The notes beneath the pieces were generated by a model. That model worked only from the letters and a program-made list of their open reading frames with translations. It was not told where the DNA came from and did not search any database. A stretch of 14,953 nucleotides of DNA from UBA1562 sp041653955 (lineage in GTDB: Bacteria; Omnitrophota; Gorgyraeia; Gygaellales; Profunditerraquicolaceae). Location: contig JBAZEH010000031.1 of the NCBI GenBank assembly GCA_041653955.1, forward strand, positions 1 to 14,953. Direction: 5' to 3'. Below are positions 1 through 8,786 of this stretch, piece after piece; the first letter of the stretch is position 1, and each line of letters opens with the position of its first letter. The position numbers were made by a program, and so were the translations under genes.

Positions 1-3000
1 CAGGTATCCAAATGGCCTGGATAAAGAAAGGATCGCTATAGAGAATGGTTGAAGTGTCATCCTTTGCCTCGGATGAATCTGCTGCCTTCGCCTGATGGGG
101 TTGTTCAGGCTGCGCAGCAGCCTGGGCTTGCCCTATTTTTACTTCTTTCCCTTGCGCCACGACCGCGAGAGATTCACCTATTTCTTTTAAAGTATCTCCT
201 CTTATGCCATCTAATCCTACTAATTGAAGCCTACCCTCCTGGTTTACTTTTAATTCAGCAAGGACTTCTCCTCGGTTATCAACAATACCAAGAAAACCAT
301 TATTTCTTTTAAGTTCGACTTCACGTTCCCCTACGTTAAATTTCTTACCTTCCAATTCGCTTAATCTTACTGCCTGGTCAGACTTTCCTTGAGCAGCAAG
401 ATTAAAAGCCATCTGGGTATTTGCCTCATAAGCTAAATCCAAATTGTCTTTCCCTGCGGCCTTCTGCCTGGATATATCAAATGACTTCGTTGATTCTATA
501 AGCTTACCTTGTGCCTTCTGCGCTATACCCAGATTATATTCATCTTCTGCGGTGCGCTTCTCATATCCTAAATCCATGAGTTGGCGCTCAGCTGATTTAA
601 AATCATTTATGGACAAGGTATACTGCGATCTTGCGCGCCGCGCCTGGTCCATAGCTTCACGCGCCATAGAGCGAAGATTATCGGCTGACTCAATATTCGC
701 GTTGTTCCTGGCTTCCACTCCCTGGCGGCTAAAGGCACGGGCGCTGTTGGCAAAAACTCCCATTGCTTCCTTATATTTACCTTCCTGGCTTAATTTTACA
801 CCTTCATTATAAATAGAATACGGATGCGCTGCCCTGTTTACTGCCTCTCTTTGCGCTCCTATTCCTAAATCTCTGTTTAGTTCCTTTAAGCTCTCTATCG
901 CTCCCCTTATATCCGCCTTTACTGAAGAACGCGCTAAATTTGCTATATTATGGCTGTTAGATTCAACAAGTATCTTATTAGATATATCAAGGACCATTTT
1001 CCTTGCTTTTTCTGTGCTTCCGGCATTCTTTAACCTTACTACATCTTCAGTCAATAGGCGCGGGTCATTATAATCAACAATATACACTACCTTACCCTGC
1101 ATCCTTCCGCGCTTGGGATTATCAAGCATCGCGGCTTCATGGGTCGTACCTATCCTTTGGCTGAACTGCACAGCATTTACCATAGAGGTAATATTATTTA
1201 ATATAACTGTCGCCCTGCCGCCCTCCATACCCTTAACGGCTATATTGGCCGCATCATAAAGCCCGTGGCATAAGAATATGTGCTTCCCCTTGACCGCCAA
1301 CGACTCCAGCTGTTTATAATCTTTGACTCTTATGGCATCCAAACCTGTTTCACCTATCTGATTCAACCTGCCTGGATCCATATCTGCCACAGCTTTAACC
1401 GCATAAGATGCCCCTTCCGGACCTAATTCTTTTGCAAGCATCTTATACACAACAGCCAGCTCTAAGGCATCATTGCAAGATACAGCCACTACCCTGTCGC
1501 CCCTCTTAACAGCTGCCTTTATTTCATTAATCGTCTTTGCCACGCGGTCAGCAGTAACGATTATATCTGCATGAGTCTCTATGGTATTCTGTTCAGAACG
1601 CAGTTGGATCAGGTCTGCATTCAACAGCTTAAAGGACGGCTTAAATCCTTGAGGCGTGCCGGTAAACCCTATCCATCCCCTTGCCTGGTTAAGAGCATCC
1701 GTATAACTTACTGATTTATGGGTCTTACTCTGCAACCCATCAAACCAAATAGATACGTCATTTTCACTTGCGCCCTTGCTATATTCAACTGCGATCATCC
1801 TGGGTATGGCGTTCCTTCCCCAGTACCCGCTTCCAGAGTGCCTTGCAGGATCACTAAATATAGTGTTGGGCAAAGCCTTACCCCGGTTAGCATCGCGGGT
1901 CTCATAGGCGTACATAACCCCGCTATTTTTATCCACAAATATCTTAAAATGCTGGCCTTCGCTTGCTTTCAAAACAAAAGCTGCACCATCCAACAGGTCA
2001 CGCAATACCTCTTTGTTATAGTTAACTGGCTTAAGCACTGATTTGCCATTTGCTCCCTTAGGCACGATACTTTCAATCTGCGTTTCATACTCTTTTATTA
2101 TTTCTTTTACTGCGCTCTCACTGAAAGAAAATCTATCTCTTACCTCTGCCCCCTTCGGGCCTTTTTGGCTTACTATAATACCTATGCCTTTTTGTTTAAC
2201 AAGCTTTCTGGCTATATCAAGTAAAAGCGCATCCTGCCTCCTGGCCTGCTCGTATTGCGCGCGCACTCCAGGCGTAAACGTTCCATTACCATCCAGGCCG
2301 ATTCTCTGGGCCTCAACCAACTTAAACCAGGAGCCTTTAGGGCCGCCCATTACTAATACAGGGGCCTGTAATCCTACCTGCGGTTCATCGGTAAAGATTA
2401 TACAATCCCTCAATTTGCCTTCATTGGCAAGCTGAGTCAGGCCGGTAGTAGAAGTTATATTTATTTGCCCTTTCTTGGGTTGGTTTATCTCAGTGGTTAA
2501 AATCCCGTCTTCCGCAACTTTAGACTCAAGACGATTAATTGTTAAACCAGACTTCTTGATAACAGGGTCTTGTGCTACTCTATCAATATATTCTTGCTCG
2601 GAAGCAGAAAAAATAAAGGCAGTATTTGGATTTTCCTTTACCATATCCCTAAATAAGATATGCGCCTGGGTGCTTTTCCCGGAACCGCACGGATCGCCCA
2701 ATATTTTTCTTAAGGGTTCACCTGTGCTAATGTGCTTCTCTATCGCCTCCCTGAGCAGTAAATGCGGCGCAAGAGAATATTTATCCACATCCCATATCCT
2801 GCCTTCCTTCGCTGCGATTGCGCCTGCCTCTAACTGTGAATTAACGAGCTTAACGCTATACTCTATATTTAGCTCTCCCTTAATGCCGAGCTTTTTCAAT
2901 TCTCTCTCTAATTCTGCTGCGTTTACCTGTTTTACGCCTTTTTCCCTTAAAGAGGATACAACACGCGCCAATTTCTCCGTTGCTTCAAAGGCCCTGGCAA

Positions 3001-6000
3001 CATTAGGATTATTATCCGGGTTATCTACGGAACGCTCCAGATTCTTACTATCTAAACGCGCATTAGACTTATATTCCTTATATTCTGCCCCTTTATACCT
3101 AAGATCTCTTTTCTCCTGTATCAAGACTTTCTGCATCTCATCTTTAGCAGAATCAACCGCTATCTGTTCCTTTAAAATCCTTTTTGAATGGGCAAATATA
3201 AATTTAAGTTCATTAGCCTGGGTGGGATTACGTCTAGCTAAAAGTCTGTACTGGCGTTCTGCAACATTATAATCTCCAAGCGTTGTTGCTTCCCGGCCTT
3301 TTGCCTCTATGGCCGTATTTAATAGGGTATCTTTTACAAGGTCCAAATATCTGCCCTGTTGAGCCTGCCCCTGGAACCTGGCTTTTATAGCTTGCTTCCT
3401 GTAATAATTAGCTGTCTCACCGAGCAATCTTAACCCATCGCGTACCCTGCCGTCACGTATGCTGGTCCATCCCAGCTGCATATTCATGCTGTGCGCCAAA
3501 ACCATATCACCCCGCTCTATGGCTTTCATCCTGGCGGCATCAATATCTTTTGCGGTCATGCCCATCTCTCCGCGTGCCGCTGCGATCCTGAAATTATTTT
3601 CAGGCATGGCATTAAGCTTTTCTGCCCGGCGCAGTAATGTCTCGGCGCGCGCGTATCTGCCTTCTACAAGCGCCTCTATAGCTTTTTCATAGGCAACATC
3701 GGCACTCTTTGCTAATTTGGTCTGGCGAGACATGGGGACAAATGACGGCATAAAGAAAAGCGCTGCGAAACCGGCCTGGCTGGCCATCTCTTTAATGGCT
3801 GTTTTGTTTGCATCAGGATATGCCCTCTTCAAAATGAACTCCGAGCCCGATTCAACTGTATCTAAGGCAGATATAATAAAAGCCAGGCGATCCGCTTCTC
3901 CGACCACGCCTTTAACAAATCCCTTAGCTGCCTGCAAGTGCCCTTGTTTAACGACGGTCCCGAATATATCTTGAGCTGCTGCGCCGCTGATCCCGGCCGG
4001 AGCATCAGCAGCCACTAATTCTTTAGGAGGCCCTTTTAAAATATTTTTTACTACATTGCTGAAGCGAGGATTTGCGGCTATAGAAACAAAGCTCTTCTGA
4101 AAACGCGAGAGGGCTTGATAATTCTCCGGTTTTGCTAATCTGGTAGGGTTAAGTTTGCCATTGTAAACACCAAGAGGTGGTGCAACCAGTTTTATCCCCG
4201 GGCCTAACATAAGGCCGGTATGCGCCCCGCTTGTAATATGGGATAGCATTGTAAGGGCTACGTGTTGCCCTTCCACTAGAAAACCGCGCTCTTTTGCCGT
4301 ATCCTGCCAATGCCATCCTGAACCGCCGGTTGCCCTGCCGATAGTATGAACGGTAGTATCAATTGCGCTCCAGGCAGGCATGATCATGGCAAAGCTGGAA
4401 GCACCTTCTAAAGAAGCCATTGCCAGGCGCGCGTTGGGGTTGCCAACCATATATGTCCATTTTGGATTATGGAAGAACCTTACCTGCGCAAAATCACCAG
4501 CCTTATCAACACCGGTCAAAGATCTGGATTTCTTTGCTATAGATGTTATCCATTTCTTGCCGGCATAATTACGCAGCATCCCGCCTACTACAGCACCTGC
4601 ACCGAAATTCAATACGTTCTGCGCAAGATTAGGCCTAAGTTCAGAGGTAGTTAAAGGAAGCTTATATGTGCCGTCGGTAGCGATAGGGGTGAGATATCCC
4701 CCTGTTACGCCAATAGCACCGCCCATTATTGTAAATCTGCTTAATGTAGACCCTACCTTGGGTATCTTGAGTATAAAACCGCGGGTCGCCCCACCGCCAA
4801 AACCAAGCCCTGCGCCTACCCCAAAATCAATTGCTCCCTGTTTAAAGGAGTAAGGAATACCACGGGCATTATTATTCATATACCCGCGCGCTATATTGAT
4901 GGTGCCTCCGATCGCTGCCCATTTAGCTCCCTCAATAAGATAAGGCCTTGCTTTAACCGGGATACGGTTGCCTACACGGGCAAACCCATTAGAAATACTC
5001 TTGCCAATGGCGCTGTTACCAGCCTTCTTCAAGGCCATATTATTTTTTAAGCCTCTGGAGAGCCCTTTGGCTGCATAGCCTGCTCCGCTCAAAGCAACTC
5101 CAAAAACTACGCCGCCCATAAACCCGCCGGGTATTCCTCCCTTAAAAGGATTTGCAATAAACTTATCATCTTCTCCTGGAGTGCCGCTATACAATACATT
5201 CAATATCTCCCAGCCATGGAGCCCTTTCCCTCTTGTTGCGGCAGAATTTGCCTGCGCCATAGCCAGGTCTACACCGCTGAATACTAAACCATTATAAAGC
5301 GAGCGCATCGCAAGCGGCCTTATTACCATTCCCACCTTGGCTAATCTACTTAATTTAACTGCGGTCTCCGCGGCCTCTGATCCACCCTTCACTGCCTTGC
5401 CCAGATCATCACTAAGGTTCAAAAGCTTGGCAACTTTTCCTAATTTAGCTAATTTTAATGCCGCGAAAATAGGAGGTATAGGCATAAGCCCGGTGCCCAA
5501 ATCCATTATATCCCCGGTAGTAAACCTGAGGTCCCCTAAGGGGGTTCTGTAACTATGGGCGTTATTGTATTCCCAGCCGATCTTTTTGAAAGGATTTGAC
5601 CAGCCGGGGTCAGGGCCCAATTTGATCTTCTGGCGTTCATACATACTTTGATAGGTATACCCACCGCGTATATTGCGCGTGACTTCTGCCCTCAAGGCAG
5701 TTGCGTATCCATCATTATCCGCGCTTAAAGCGTAACCGCTGAACTTAGCAAGAAACTCATCCTTAGTAGTAATCTCTTCTTTATCTTTCTCCTGGTAATA
5801 AACATCATTTTCGGCTATACGGGTGATATAAATGAAATGGTCTGAACTTACGTGGGCGATAAATGGAACTGGATAATCTAATCCTGCTTTTACGGGAGAG
5901 GTTTTTACGCCAAGTGAATTTGCTACTGCATTTAAAGCATATAAAGAGGTCTTAAGCTGCCCCCTCAATTCCTTGATATTGCCGCTTAATAGATCCACAA

Positions 6001-6454
6001 GAATAACCCTTAATGCCAGCTCTTCAAGGGTAATATCTATATTATGCGCATTTAACAGGTTCTGTAACGCGTAAACGCCGCAATAATTATCTACCTGCGC
6101 GCTGGGATCCCTTAACCAATCATATATCTTTTTTATGTAAGCGCGGCTAAGATAAACGGATTGCTGTGTTGTGCCGCGCACATCAACAACCAGTTCTGGA
6201 GCGATCTGCACTTCACCAAGAGGTTTATCCTCAAGGGTAGCCAACGAACGGCGGACATTCTCGGCTACAAAGTTAGCCATATATCCTGCCTGGCCGGAGC
6301 CCAGATAATAACGCGGCGCCCAGATCACGCTCGGGTCATACCCCATTGCCCATGAAGCCTGCTCAGGTAAAAAGATTGCTACGACCAAAAGAGCAACTGC
6401 TCTTATCCAAGTTGGGAATTTTGATCTGGGTTGTTCTTTCAGTCTTTCTTCCAT
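1..6454 (-). CDS. Giant secreted or envelope protein: C39-like peptidase, TPR and SF2 helicase-like ATPase (3' end off window)
   Basis: The frame is open from ATG at 6454 to the left edge, giving at least 2151 residues; the C-terminus is missing. Residues 1-38 form a signal peptide (charged start, core AVALLVVAIF, likely cleavage after ASWA). Residues ~105-245 resemble a C39 peptidase: Cys125 in NYCGVYAL, His206 in DHFIYI 81 residues later, then an acidic site near 222-224. Residues ~310-630 contain several Gly-rich hydrophobic segments. TPR-like helices start at 921. A superfamily-2 ATPase follows: GDPCGSGKST (1253-1262), DEPQ (1356-1359), GFTGTP (1596-1601), QRIGTT (1766-1771). TPR-like repeats resume at ~1882-2010, then a Gln/Ala/Pro-rich stretch. 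No Shine-Dalgarno is visible, unlike the pilus genes upstream. The combination of an export signal with an ATPase is odd. A SecA-like or helicase-derived motor is possible; substrate and role are unknown. Confidence 0.85.
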   Translation of the reverse strand, partial: MEERLKEQPRSKFPTWIRAVALLVVAIFLPEQASWAMGYDPSVIWAPRYYLGSGQAGYMANFVAENVRRSLATLEDKPLGEVQIAPELVVDVRGTTQQSVYLSRAYIKKIYDWLRDPSAQVDNYCGVYALQNLLNAHNIDITLEELALRVILVDLLSGNIKELRGQLKTSLYALNAVANSLGVKTSPVKAGLDYPVPFIAHVSSDHFIYITRIAENDVYYQEKDKEEITTKDEFLAKFSGYALSADNDGYATALRAEVTRNIRGGYTYQSMYERQKIKLGPDPGWSNPFKKIGWEYNNAHSYRTPLGDLRFTTGDIMDLGTGLMPIPPIFAALKLAKLGKVAKLLNLSDDLGKAVKGGSEAAETAVKLSRLAKVGMVIRPLAMRSLYNGLVFSGVDLAMAQANSAATRGKGLHGWEILNVLYSGTPGEDDKFIANPFKGGIPGGFMGGVVFGVALSGAGYAAKGLSRGLKNNMALKKAGNSAIGKSISNGFARVGNRIPVKARPYLIEGAKWAAIGGTINIARGYMNNNARGIPYSFKQGAIDFGVGAGLGFGGGATRGFILKIPKVGSTLSRFTIMGGAIGVTGGYLTPIATDGTYKLPLTTSELRPNLAQNVLNFGAGAVVGGMLRNYAGKKWITSIAKKSRSLTGVDKAGDFAQVRFFHNPKWTYMVGNPNARLAMASLEGASSFAMIMPAWSAIDTTVHTIGRATGGSGWHWQDTAKERGFLVEGQHVALTMLSHITSGAHTGLMLGPGIKLVAPPLGVYNGKLNPTRLAKPENYQALSRFQKSFVSIAANPRFSNVVKNILKGPPKELVAADAPAGISGAAAQDIFGTVVKQGHLQAAKGFVKGVVGEADRLAFIISALDTVESGSEFILKRAYPDANKTAIKEMASQAGFAALFFMPSFVPMSRQTKLAKSADVAYEKAIEALVEGRYARAETLLRRAEKLNAMPENNFRIAAARGEMGMTAKDIDAARMKAIERGDMVLAHSMNMQLGWTSIRDGRVRDGLRLLGETANYYRKQAIKARFQGQAQQGRYLDLVKDTLLNTAIEAKGREATTLGDYNVAERQYRLLARRNPTQANELKFIFAHSKRILKEQIAVDSAKDEMQKVLIQEKRDLRYKGAEYKEYKSNARLDSKNLERSVDNPDNNPNVARAFEATEKLARVVSSLREKGVKQVNAAELERELKKLGIKGELNIEYSVKLVNSQLEAGAIAAKEGRIWDVDKYSLAPHLLLREAIEKHISTGEPLRKILGDPCGSGKSTQAHILFRDMVKENPNTAFIFSASEQEYIDRVAQDPVIKKSGLTINRLESKVAEDGILTTEINQPKKGQINITSTTGLTQLANEGKLRDCIIFTDEPQVGLQAPVLVMGGPKGSWFKLVEAQRIGLDGNGTFTPGVRAQYEQARRQDALLLDIARKLVKQKGIGIIVSQKGPKGAEVRDRFSFSESAVKEIIKEYETQIESIVPKGANGKSVLKPVNYNKEVLRDLLDGAAFVLKASEGQHFKIFVDKNSGVMYAYETRDANRGKALPNTIFSDPARHSGSGYWGRNAIPRMIAVEYSKGASENDVSIWFDGLQSKTHKSVSYTDALNQARGWIGFTGTPQGFKPSFKLLNADLIQLRSEQNTIETHADIIVTADRVAKTINEIKAAVKRGDRVVAVSCNDALELAVVYKMLAKELGPEGASYAVKAVADMDPGRLNQIGETGLDAIRVKDYKQLESLAVKGKHIFLCHGLYDAANIAVKGMEGGRATVILNNITSMVNAVQFSQRIGTTHEAAMLDNPKRGRMQGKVVYIVDYNDPRLLTEDVVRLKNAGSTEKARKMVLDISNKILVESNSHNIANLARSSVKADIRGAIESLKELNRDLGIGAQREAVNRAAHPYSIYNEGVKLSQEGKYKEAMGVFANSARAFSRQGVEARNNANIESADNLRSMAREAMDQARRARSQYTLSINDFKSAERQLMDLGYEKRTAEDEYNLGIAQKAQGKLIESTKSFDISRQKAAGKDNLDLAYEANTQMAFNLAAQGKSDQAVRLSELEGKKFNVGEREVELKRNNGFLGIVDNRGEVLAELKVNQEGRLQLVGLDGIRGDTLKEIGESLAVVAQGKEVKIGQAQAAAQPEQPHQAKAADSSEAKDDTSTILYSDPFFIQAIWIP

Positions 6455-6710
6455 TTTTTTAAAACTTTTTAAAAGTCGTTATAAACTACGTAATAAAAAA
6501 CTCGCCTCAACTTGACGATTTAATTTTATCATCTAATTACTTGTATATATGAGAGCAAACTATCCCTTCTGATTACACTTAAATATAACATATATTTAAT
6601 ATAGATTTCAAGCTTTTTTTAAGCACAGGAGAAAGCGTTTCCCGGCATTATCTCCCATGCCAAAAACTCACTAAAAGGATCACTTAATTTACCCTGCTTA
6701 TTCCCTGTAT

Positions 6711-6735
6711 GAGGCCTTTTCTATGATCAGGCCTC
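6711..6735 (-). terminator. Hairpin downstream of tadC, weak terminator candidate
   Basis: GAGGCCT (6711-6717) and AGGCCTC (6729-6735) form a perfect 7-bp GC-rich stem with an 11-nt loop, about 120 nt past the tadC stop. On the minus strand it is not followed by a T tract (next bases ATACAGG), so it is not a canonical intrinsic terminator. It could be a processing or stabilising hairpin, or nothing. Confidence 0.25.
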
Positions 6736-6808
6736 TTTCATGACTGCGAGATACCCTGTTAAAATTATAATTTTGTAATTTTGAGTCATCCTGAAGCTAG
6801 ATTTAAAA

Positions 6809-6838
6809 TTGGACATTGTTTTATAGTTTTTGGACATT
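6809..6838. repeat. 9-bp direct repeat TTGGACATT, 21-bp period
   Basis: TTGGACATT occurs at 6809-6817 and again at 6830-6838, exactly 21 bp apart, about 20 bp beyond the tadC stop codon. The spacing equals two helical turns, as in paired protein-binding sites or transposase-binding repeats at insertion-sequence ends. No transposase gene is present, so both readings are speculative. Confidence 0.4.
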
Positions 6839-6856
6839 TATTTCATTCAAAATCAC

Positions 6857-7726
6857 TCAAAACTTAATGAATCCACCCCTTGTGAACTGGATCATTATAG
6901 GCCCAGCTACGATGATCAAGACTACCGGCATAATAAAGAAAAGCAAGGGGAAAAGAAGCTTTATAGGCGCTTTAAGCGCCATCTCTTCTCCCTTCTGAAA
7001 GCGGCGCCCCCTGATCTCCTCTGCCTGCATCCTTAATGCTTCCCCAATAGGTGTGCCCATACGATCTGCCTGCACGAGCGTACGCGTAAAAGATATAACC
7101 TCCGGGCTGTTCACGCGCTTAGCTAAACTTTTAAGTGCATCGCGGCGCGAACTCCCCATCTGTATCTCCCGCATAAGGATCTTCAACTCATCAATTATCA
7201 CGCACGGCTTGAACTCCTGGATAACCCTGCCTACAGCCACCATAAAATCAAGTCCCGCTCCTACACAAATATTCAAAAGATCAATGACATGAGGCAGGTC
7301 CCTTAATATCTCAGCATGCCTCTTTTTTATCTTGCTGTTCAACCACATATCCGGAAGCATGAAACCAAGGAGAAAAGGTACCACTAATATCGGCAACTCC
7401 GGCTTCAATATGGCAAAGGTAAGTAAAGGGGCTCCTGCCGCGAGGGCTATCTTTAACGTTATAAAGACCGCTGTTGACATTGGTTTCCCCGCGGAAGACA
7501 GCTTCCTTCTCATACTCTCCAGGGGTATATCGCCCTTTTGTATGAAGCGCTCTACATACGAAGCAGGGATACTCAACAGCTCCTTTAAATCCAGCCCCTT
7601 TGCCCCTGAGTGTCCTTCTATATCCGACGGCAGGTGTACCTCGCCTACGAACTTTTTCGTAGAGAACTGGTAAGCTATCAAACCGACCGCTGCAAACAAT
7701 AACCCGAAAATAATCAAAAGTTCCAT
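6857..7726 (-). CDS. tadC: TadC-like pilus inner-membrane platform protein (T2SSF domain)
   Basis: This is a 289-residue polytopic membrane protein, normal size for TadC. Residues 1-20 form the first membrane helix; further helices lie at ~85-105 and ~110-127. A type II secretion F domain spans ~146-271, and the last helix is ~258-278. The C-terminal half carries the usual TadC pattern: VQADRMGTPIGEAL (218-231), a basic/acidic run (EEIRGRRFQKGEE), then KAPIKLLFPLLFFIMP and a GP near the end. In Tad systems TadB and TadC together form the platform that couples the TadA ATPase to pilin extrusion. The gene starts 2 nt after the tadB stop with a weak ribosome site, consistent with translational coupling. 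It is the last gene of the apparent pilus operon. The family call is firm; the TadB/TadC distinction rests on order and C-terminal motifs. Confidence 0.9.
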   Translation of the reverse strand: MELLIIFGLLFAAVGLIAYQFSTKKFVGEVHLPSDIEGHSGAKGLDLKELLSIPASYVERFIQKGDIPLESMRRKLSSAGKPMSTAVFITLKIALAAGAPLLTFAILKPELPILVVPFLLGFMLPDMWLNSKIKKRHAEILRDLPHVIDLLNICVGAGLDFMVAVGRVIQEFKPCVIIDELKILMREIQMGSSRRDALKSLAKRVNSPEVISFTRTLVQADRMGTPIGEALRMQAEEIRGRRFQKGEEMALKAPIKLLFPLLFFIMPVVLIIVAGPIMIQFTRGGFIKF

Positions 7727-7728
7727 AA

Positions 7729-8577
7729 TTATATCTCTATCCTGCTAAGCTTCTTGATCAAAATTACCCCTATACCCTCTGAGATCACAGCCCAGGTAAG
7801 CAAAGTCTGCCCCAATTTATCCTCCAGCATAATCTGGAAGTTCTGCGGATTGACAAAATAAAGAAAGATCGCAAAGGCAACAGGCAAAACCATCATAATA
7901 TACCCCTGCAACCTCCCCTGGACTGTTAACGCCCTTACGCGATCATACAGTTTCTTTTTTTCTCTTATAGTAAACACCAGCTTCTCCAGGACTTCTGTGA
8001 GGTCGCCGCCCGTATCACGCACAATGCCGATAGCAGTGCTGATCAGGCTTAAATCCTCCACAGGCATCCTCTTTTTAAGGTGGTTAAGGCAATCGTTAAG
8101 GTCAACACCCATCTTATTCTCTCTTACCAATAGCGCAAACTCATGGCTGATAGGAGCCGGCATCTCTTCAACCAGCACTTCAAAAGCCTGGCTCAAACTC
8201 ATCCCTGCCTTAAGTGAGCCCACAATAAGCATAAGCGCGTCCACCAGCTGGTTCTCAAATTTATGCCTTCTTGCTATAGCCATATTCTTGATGATTATGG
8301 GGGGCAAAACTAAACCTAACGCTACTCCAATAACAAGCCCTAATGGATTTTGAACTATAATAAAACCCAGGAAACCTAAAGTTAAAGGAGTAACCGTGAA
8401 TAGCCGCACCAGGCGCTTCCTCTCGGTAAAGATGAACATCTCATCCAGCTGGCTGCCCGCCTTCTCGGTGCGTTTCTTTTGCGCTTCAGAGTAGCGACGC
8501 ATTAAATCGGGCAGATATTGATAGGCCAGTAAGCTTATCGAACCAAACAGTAATAATAAGATCATTATCCTCGACAT
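7729..8577 (-). CDS. tadB: TadB-like pilus inner-membrane platform protein (T2SSF domain)
   Basis: This 282-residue membrane protein has helices at ~4-20, ~57-76, ~78-96, ~224-242 and ~260-275. A type II secretion F domain spans ~113-237, with the typical LVDALMLIVGSLKAGMSLSQ start, the conserved acidic RENKMGVDL segment and the RDTGGDLTEVLEKL motif. These are hallmarks of TadB, which partners TadC in the inner membrane beneath the TadA ATPase. The ATG overlaps the stop of the preceding prepilin by one base (TAATG), and a GGGAG ribosome site lies 6 nt upstream. The usual immediate upstream neighbour, the TadA/CpaF ATPase gene, is absent: a pilin gene sits there instead. Length is slightly short for TadB but all expected motifs are present. 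Confidence 0.9.
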   Translation of the reverse strand: MSRIMILLLLFGSISLLAYQYLPDLMRRYSEAQKKRTEKAGSQLDEMFIFTERKRLVRLFTVTPLTLGFLGFIIVQNPLGLVIGVALGLVLPPIIIKNMAIARRHKFENQLVDALMLIVGSLKAGMSLSQAFEVLVEEMPAPISHEFALLVRENKMGVDLNDCLNHLKKRMPVEDLSLISTAIGIVRDTGGDLTEVLEKLVFTIREKKKLYDRVRALTVQGRLQGYIMMVLPVAFAIFLYFVNPQNFQIMLEDKLGQTLLTWAVISEGIGVILIKKLSRIEI

Positions 8578-8774
8578 TATTTCTCCCAGATTTTCATTTC
8601 CGGAGCGTCATACTGCCTGCCATAACCAAAGGTATCCGCGCCCTGGCGTATACGCCCGCTTATCGCCCTTTTTATATAGACCTGCATACCAACAAGAGCC
8701 GCCACAACCACAGCTATCACCAGGATATATTCCATTACTCCCATTCCTTTTTTATATATATATTTGTTCTTCAT
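8577..8774 (-). CDS. Class III signal Flp-like prepilin, 65 aa
   Basis: This small protein has a short basic leader, the processing site KKG|MGVMEY (Glu at +5, Tyr at +6 as in Flp prepilins) and one long hydrophobic helix. The segment GMQVYIKRAISGR is shared with the upstream prepilin cluster, and a short tail contains RQYDAP. Maturation by a TadV/CpaA-type prepilin peptidase is expected from the family. It is the ninth prepilin of this kind in the window but is separated from the other eight by the TadE/F/G-like genes. It is placed 12 nt after the tadG-like stop and overlaps tadB by one base. A GGGGCG ribosome site precedes the ATG. With the shortest tail among the VKR-type paralogs it is closest to a canonical Flp subunit, so it could be a main or an initiating pilin; this cannot be decided from sequence. 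Confidence 0.88.
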   Translation of the reverse strand: MKNKYIYKKGMGVMEYILVIAVVVAALVGMQVYIKRAISGRIRQGADTFGYGRQYDAPEMKIWEK

Positions 8775-8786
8775 GAAAACGCCCCG

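Larger units (their letters stand above)
6455..6856. other. AT-rich intergenic region between tadC and the giant gene
   Basis: This is the only gap above 300 bp in the window. I see no convincing gene in it. It presumably holds the end of the pilus transcript and the promoter of the giant gene. It contains a 9-bp direct repeat (6809-6817 and 6830-6838), a 7-bp-stem hairpin (6711-6735), a perfect AAAATTATAATTTT palindrome in the minus-strand reading near 6765, and a very AT-rich leader just before the giant gene. No clean -35/-10 pair with 16-18 nt spacing could be assigned on the minus strand. Confidence 0.6.

Noticed and set aside
2475..3272. 265-codon plus-strand open frame, longest of many between 49 and 6355
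   Set aside because: It lies antisense inside the giant minus-strand gene, has Leu/Ser-rich composition typical of a shadow frame, and no recognisable domain.
6512..6550. TTGACG with a downstream TATATA on the plus strand
   Set aside because: The spacing is about 26 nt and no plus-strand gene follows, so it is not a credible promoter.
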